A stretch of DNA of 18,933 nt from assembly GCA_902810755.1 (NCBI GenBank), contig CADDYT010000130.1:1-18933 (forward strand). Reading direction: 5' to 3'. A program made the translations under genes and the position numbers. Positions 15,449-18,933 of this stretch are shown here, one piece after another. This DNA comes from Chloroflexota bacterium (GTDB taxonomy: Bacteria > Chloroflexota > Ktedonobacteria > Ktedonobacterales > Ktedonobacteraceae). Positions within the stretch are counted from its first letter, which is position 1. Every line of letters starts with the position of its first letter. The notes under the pieces are model-generated. The model did not search any database. It was not told where the DNA came from and saw only the letters and a list, made by a program, of their open reading frames with translations.

Positions 15449-16243
15449 CTATTGCTGTATCCATTTTGCCTTTCGTTTCTCCAGAAAAGCCCGCAATCCC
15501 TCCTGCCCTTCCTCGCTCACGCGCAGGGCTGCAATTGTTTCTGCGGTATAGCGTCGTGCAGTATCGTGATCCATGCGTCCCACGTTGAGGGCCAGGGCTT
15601 TGCTGGCGCGCATGGCCTGGGGGCTACTGGTGAGCAATTCGTTGACGACGTTTTCCACCGCCGCATCGAGTTCTTCCGGCGGCGTGACGATATGGACGAG
15701 GCCGATTTCGCGCGCGTGGGCGGCGCTGAAACGCTGGCCAGTGACGAAGAGGACGCGGGCATGCGTCTCGCCGATTTTGCGCACGACATAGGGCGAGATG
15801 ACGGCAGGGGCGATGCCCAGCTTCACCTCGCTGAAGGCGAAGCGCGCGCTGTCGGCGGCGATGACGATATCGCAGACGGCAACCAGGCCGCAGCCGCCGC
15901 CCATCGCGGTGCCGTTGATGCGTCCGATGACGGGGCAGGGGAACTGGTTGATGGTGTCGAACAGATCGGAGAGTTGCAGCGCATCGTTCAGGTTTTGCTC
16001 TTGCGTAAAATGTACTGCCGCCTGCATTCCGTTGAGGTCGGCACCCGCGCTGAATGACTTGCCTTCGCCGGTTAAGATGACGCCGTGCAGCCGGGTATCG
16101 CTGCTCAGGTCGGTGAAGGCGGCCTTAAGGTCGGAAATAAGCTGTGCGTTGAAGGCATTGTGCATCTCAGGACGGCGCATGGTCACAGTAGCGATCCTGC
16201 CGTGATGGCTGCGCTCAACGCTGACATGGGTGTACTCGGTCAT
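15449..16243 (-). CDS. Enoyl-CoA hydratase family, methylglutaconyl-CoA hydratase-like (LiuC type)
   Basis: 264 residues, crotonase fold. FSAGADL (64-70) and INGTAMGGGCGL (109-120) form the CoA-binding and oxyanion-hole region. E139 in FSEVKLG is the retained catalytic glutamate. The first catalytic glutamate of classical hydratases is Gly119 here; GGGxGL followed by SEVxLG and AxISPYVV is the pattern I know from LiuC-type methylglutaconyl-CoA hydratases. It would hydrate 3-methylglutaconyl-CoA to HMG-CoA, the step after methylcrotonyl-CoA carboxylase, and the neighbours support this. A GGGGGA site precedes the ATG. The start is 18 bp after the corA stop. Another hydratase specificity cannot be excluded from sequence alone. 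Confidence 0.88.
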   Translation of the reverse strand: MTEYTHVSVERSHHGRIATVTMRRPEMHNAFNAQLISDLKAAFTDLSSDTRLHGVILTGEGKSFSAGADLNGMQAAVHFTQEQNLNDALQLSDLFDTINQFPCPVIGRINGTAMGGGCGLVAVCDIVIAADSARFAFSEVKLGIAPAVISPYVVRKIGETHARVLFVTGQRFSAAHAREIGLVHIVTPPEELDAAVENVVNELLTSSPQAMRASKALALNVGRMDHDTARRYTAETIAALRVSEEGQEGLRAFLEKRKAKWIQQ

Positions 16244-16261
16244 AGCTGCTTCCCCCTTTTC

Positions 16262-17251
16262 TTATAGCCATTGTTTGCGCTTGAAGTACCAGATCTGGAC
16301 AATGGTGACGAGAGCCATGAAGGCAAGGATGATCCAGAAGTTGTAACCTTTATCCCAGGCCACCTGGGGCATGAAGCCGAAGTTCTGGCCGAAGACGCCG
16401 GTAATGAAGGTGATGGGCAGGAAGATGGTGGCGATGATTGCCAGTTGCTTCATCACCTGATTCAGGCGGTTGGAGATGGTGCTGAGGTACACATCCAGCA
16501 GGCCGCTCATCAGGTCGCGGTACGAGTCGATGACCTCGAAGCTGCGCACGAGATGGTCATGCACGTCGGCAAAGTATGGCTCGTACTTTTGCGGGATGAG
16601 GTCGCCGGTGCGGTTGACGAGCGAGTTGGCGACCTCAACCTGCGGGCTGATGACGCGGCGCATCTGCACAAGGGCGCGCTTGGTCTGGAAAATGCGCTTC
16701 TGCACCTCGTTGGTAGCCGCGTTGACCGCTGCGTCTTCCAGTTCATCGATCTGCTCGTCCAGCGTCTCAAGGACGGGGAAGTAGCTATCGACCAGCGTAT
16801 CGAGGAGAGTGTAGAGGAGGAAGGCTATGCCCCGGCTCATGATATTCTCTTCGGCTTCGCCTGCATGCATATCCTTATAGAGCCGGTCAAGCCAATCCAG
16901 GGCGACGCGGTGAATGGTGATGAGGAAGTTTTTGCCGAAGACGATATCCAGCTTGGGCGTGCTGGCCTGAGCCGTGTCCAGGTTGTAGCCCAGGCCGTGG
17001 ACGACGAGGTGAAAGTAGCCGTTGCCTTCGACCAGTTTGGCGCGTTCGTGCTGCTCCTCTACCGTATCGATGGTAATGTGAGAGAGCTTGAAGACGCTGG
17101 CCAGCAGCGCCGTGATCTGCTCCGCATGATCTTCGGTTTGCAGATCGAGCCAGACCAGCGCGGCAGGGTCTGGCAAAGCCGCTTGCAGAGCCTGAACGGA
17201 AGCGTTTGTCGTCAGTTGTCCATGTTGCCATATCAATATGCGTTGTTGCAC
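16262..17251 (-). CDS. corA: CorA-family divalent cation channel with GQN instead of GMN
   Basis: About 329 residues; GTG at 17251 is chosen because AGGAG lies seven bases before it. The in-frame GTG at 17260 overlaps that ribosome binding site. The cytoplasmic domain (to ~265) has the long helix with DEQIDELEDA (168-177), used for willow-helix contacts in CorA. Two C-terminal membrane helices follow (about 272-290 and 307-325), with the pore-loop signature FGQNFGFMP (290-298). The canonical motif is GMN; Gln292 replaces Met. The basic C-terminus KRKQ is as in CorA. It should carry Mg2+, or possibly Co2+, Ni2+ or Zn2+, through the plasma membrane. It sits between liuB and liuC with gaps of about 20-30 and 18 bp, so it is probably part of the operon; Mg-ATP demand of the carboxylase is a possible but unproved link. 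Confidence 0.9.
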   Translation of the reverse strand: MQQRILIWQHGQLTTNASVQALQAALPDPAALVWLDLQTEDHAEQITALLASVFKLSHITIDTVEEQHERAKLVEGNGYFHLVVHGLGYNLDTAQASTPKLDIVFGKNFLITIHRVALDWLDRLYKDMHAGEAEENIMSRGIAFLLYTLLDTLVDSYFPVLETLDEQIDELEDAAVNAATNEVQKRIFQTKRALVQMRRVISPQVEVANSLVNRTGDLIPQKYEPYFADVHDHLVRSFEVIDSYRDLMSGLLDVYLSTISNRLNQVMKQLAIIATIFLPITFITGVFGQNFGFMPQVAWDKGYNFWIILAFMALVTIVQIWYFKRKQWL

Positions 17252-17281
17252 CCCGCGCACTCCTTTTACTGTATATACTTA

Positions 17282-18868
17282 CTACATTCTGAATACCCCG
17301 AAAGGAGTTTCAGGCATGGGGGCGTTGAGCGAAGCGGCGATGCCGAGACCCAGCACGGTGCGCGTATCGCGCGGGTCGATGATGCCATCGTCCCACAGAC
17401 GGGCGGTGCTGTAATAGGGGTTGCCTTCCGCCTCGTATTTCTCCAGGATGGGCCGCTTGAATTCGGCCTCTTCCTCCGGCGTCATGGTTTTGCCGCCGAC
17501 CGTTGCCAGCACGCTGGCCGCCTGCTCGCCGCCCATGACGGAGATGCGCGCGTTGGGCCACATCCACAGTTGCCGGGGCGAGTAGGCGCGCCCGCACATG
17601 CCGTAGTTGCCCGCGCCAAACGAGCCGCCGATAATCACCGTGAAGCGCGGCACGGGCGCGTTGGCGACGGCCATCACCATCTTCGCGCCATCTTTGGCGA
17701 TGCCGCCGTTCTCATATTGTTTGCCCACCATGAAGCCGGTAATATTCTGCAAGAAAATGAGCGGCGTCTGTCGCTGCGCGCACAGTTCGATGAAATGCGT
17801 GGCCTTGAGCGCGCTTTCCGAGAAGAGAATGCCATTGTTGGCAATGATACCCACCGGATAGCCCATCAGGCGGGCGAAGCCACAGACCAGCGTGGTGCCG
17901 TAAAGCTGCTTGAATTCGTGGAACTGGCTGCCATCCACGATGCGGGCAATGACCTCGCGCACGTCGTAGCTCTTGCGGTTGTCGCGGGGGACGATGCCGT
18001 ACAGTTCGGTGGGGGCGTAGCGCGGCGGCTCCGGCTCGCGAATCTCCCAGGGGATATATTTGCGGCGGTTGAGGTTGGAGACGATGCTGCGCACTATCGC
18101 CAGCGCGTGTTCATCGTTGAGGGCGTAGTGATCGGTGACGCCGGAGATGCGCGAATGCACGTCTGCTCCGCCCAGTTCTTCCGCGCTCACCTCTTCGCCT
18201 GTGGCCGCCTTCACCAGTGGTGGCCCGCCCAGGAAGATGGTGCCGTTGCCGCGCACAATCACCGTCTCATCGCTCATGGCCGGGACATAGGCGCCGCCCG
18301 CCGTGCAGGAACCCATCACGGCGGCAATCTGCGGGATGCGCTGGCTCGACATGCGCGCCTGGTTGTAGAAGATGCGCCCGAAATGCTCGCGGTCGGGGAA
18401 GACATCGGCCTGCAAGGGGAGAAACGCGCCGCCCGAATCCACCAGATAGATGCAGGGCAGGTGGTTCTGCTCGGCGATCTCCTGCGCGCGCAAATGTTTC
18501 TTCACTGTCATCGGGTAATACGTGCCGCCCTTGACCGTCGCATCGTTGGCGACAATCATGCATTCCTGCCCCTCGACCAGCCCGATGCCCGTCACGATGC
18601 CTGCCGAAGGAGCCTCATTCTCATACATATCCCACGCGGCCAGCGGACTCAGTTCCAGAAAGGGCGTATCGGGGTCACAGAGGAGTTGAATGCGTTCGCG
18701 GGCCAGCAATTTATTGCGTTTGCGATGTCTCGCTATTGCCTGCGGGCCGCCGCCCTGCTGCACCTGCTCGATCCGCTGTCGCAGCAGGGCGACCTCTTCC
18801 TCAAAGTAGCGCGTATTTTCCTGAAATTCGGGGCTATTGCGGTCTATATGCGTTTCAATGATAGCCAT
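17282..18868 (-). CDS. Methylcrotonyl-CoA carboxylase, carboxyltransferase subunit (LiuB/MccB type)
   Basis: 528 residues from ATG at 18868 (GAGAGGAA upstream; [15 protein letters not shown] is the normal family start). An in-frame ATG at 18928 would add 20 unusual residues at the window edge. The N-terminal crotonase-like half has [31 protein letters not shown] and [17 protein letters not shown]. The C-terminal half has [18 protein letters not shown] and [16 protein letters not shown]. These are closer to methylcrotonyl- than to propionyl- or acetyl-CoA carboxyltransferases as I know them. With the biotin subunit at 12450-14531 it would carboxylate 3-methylcrotonyl-CoA in leucine breakdown. 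First gene of the minus-strand cluster visible here; its promoter or upstream genes lie outside the window. Confidence 0.93.
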   Translation of the reverse strand: MAIIETHIDRNSPEFQENTRYFEEEVALLRQRIEQVQQGGGPQAIARHRKRNKLLARERIQLLCDPDTPFLELSPLAAWDMYENEAPSAGIVTGIGLVEGQECMIVANDATVKGGTYYPMTVKKHLRAQEIAEQNHLPCIYLVDSGGAFLPLQADVFPDREHFGRIFYNQARMSSQRIPQIAAVMGSCTAGGAYVPAMSDETVIVRGNGTIFLGGPPLVKAATGEEVSAEELGGADVHSRISGVTDHYALNDEHALAIVRSIVSNLNRRKYIPWEIREPEPPRYAPTELYGIVPRDNRKSYDVREVIARIVDGSQFHEFKQLYGTTLVCGFARLMGYPVGIIANNGILFSESALKATHFIELCAQRQTPLIFLQNITGFMVGKQYENGGIAKDGAKMVMAVANAPVPRFTVIIGGSFGAGNYGMCGRAYSPRQLWMWPNARISVMGGEQAASVLATVGGKTMTPEEEAEFKRPILEKYEAEGNPYYSTARLWDDGIIDPRDTRTVLGLGIAASLNAPMPETPFGVFRM

Positions 18869-18933
18869 ACTGTGTTGTTCCTCTCGAAAGCTCTGCAAGG
18901 CGCGCCATTGCGCCTCCTTTGCTACCATAGCAC

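Overview
The window looks like ordinary chromosome from a soil-type, moderately high-GC bacterium. The protein set fits Chloroflexota best, possibly Ktedonobacteria: a B12-dependent ribonucleotide reductase with a C-terminal zinc ribbon, a Uma2/DUF820 protein with a coiled-coil tail, a WYL regulator, a pRiA4b-type protein and complete leucine-catabolism enzymes. This assignment is inference, since no rRNA or other phylogenetic marker is present. I see no tRNA, rRNA, CRISPR array, prophage or insertion sequence with a transposase.

Left part (1-3500). The window opens inside a secreted carbohydrate-active protein, of which only the C-terminal glucodextranase/pullulanase-type module is present. 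Then come a pRiA4b ORF-3-like protein flanked by two zinc-binding motifs and a short, N-terminally reduced rhodanese domain. These converge on a WYL-domain regulator (minus strand). The regulator's strong promoter is overlapped by a perfect 16-bp inverted repeat, which suggests autoregulation.

Middle (3500-11200). A class II ribonucleotide reductase gene (nrdJ, minus) carries a complete 366-residue homing-endonuclease intein, inserted directly before the radical-site cysteine. It is divergent from cinA. Between the two promoters are two NrdR-box-like sites exactly 31 bp apart. Downstream of cinA lie an NRAMP-family transporter with a non-canonical metal site and a membrane site-2 protease of family M50.

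Position 11218-11493 is a 276-bp nested palindrome that folds on paper into a three-way junction. It fills the gap between convergent genes and looks like a non-autonomous (MITE-like) dispersed element.

Right part (11499-18868, all minus, gaps of 18-73 bp). This is a probable operon for branched-chain acyl-CoA breakdown. In transcription order it holds the methylcrotonyl-CoA carboxylase carboxyltransferase subunit (liuB type), a CorA-family channel with GQN in place of GMN, a methylglutaconyl-CoA hydratase-like enzyme (liuC type), a Uma2-family protein, the biotin carboxylase/BCCP subunit (liuD type), and a 3-hydroxyisobutyrate dehydrogenase-family oxidoreductase. Together LiuB and LiuD would convert 3-methylcrotonyl-CoA to 3-methylglutaconyl-CoA, LiuC would hydrate it to HMG-CoA, and the last enzyme would serve valine breakdown. 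Isovaleryl-CoA dehydrogenase and HMG-CoA lyase are not in the window.

I found no convincing new multi-gene defence or signalling system. The most novel items are the nested palindrome, the intein with its AT-rich flanks, the altered NRAMP metal site and the zinc-flanked pRiA4b protein.
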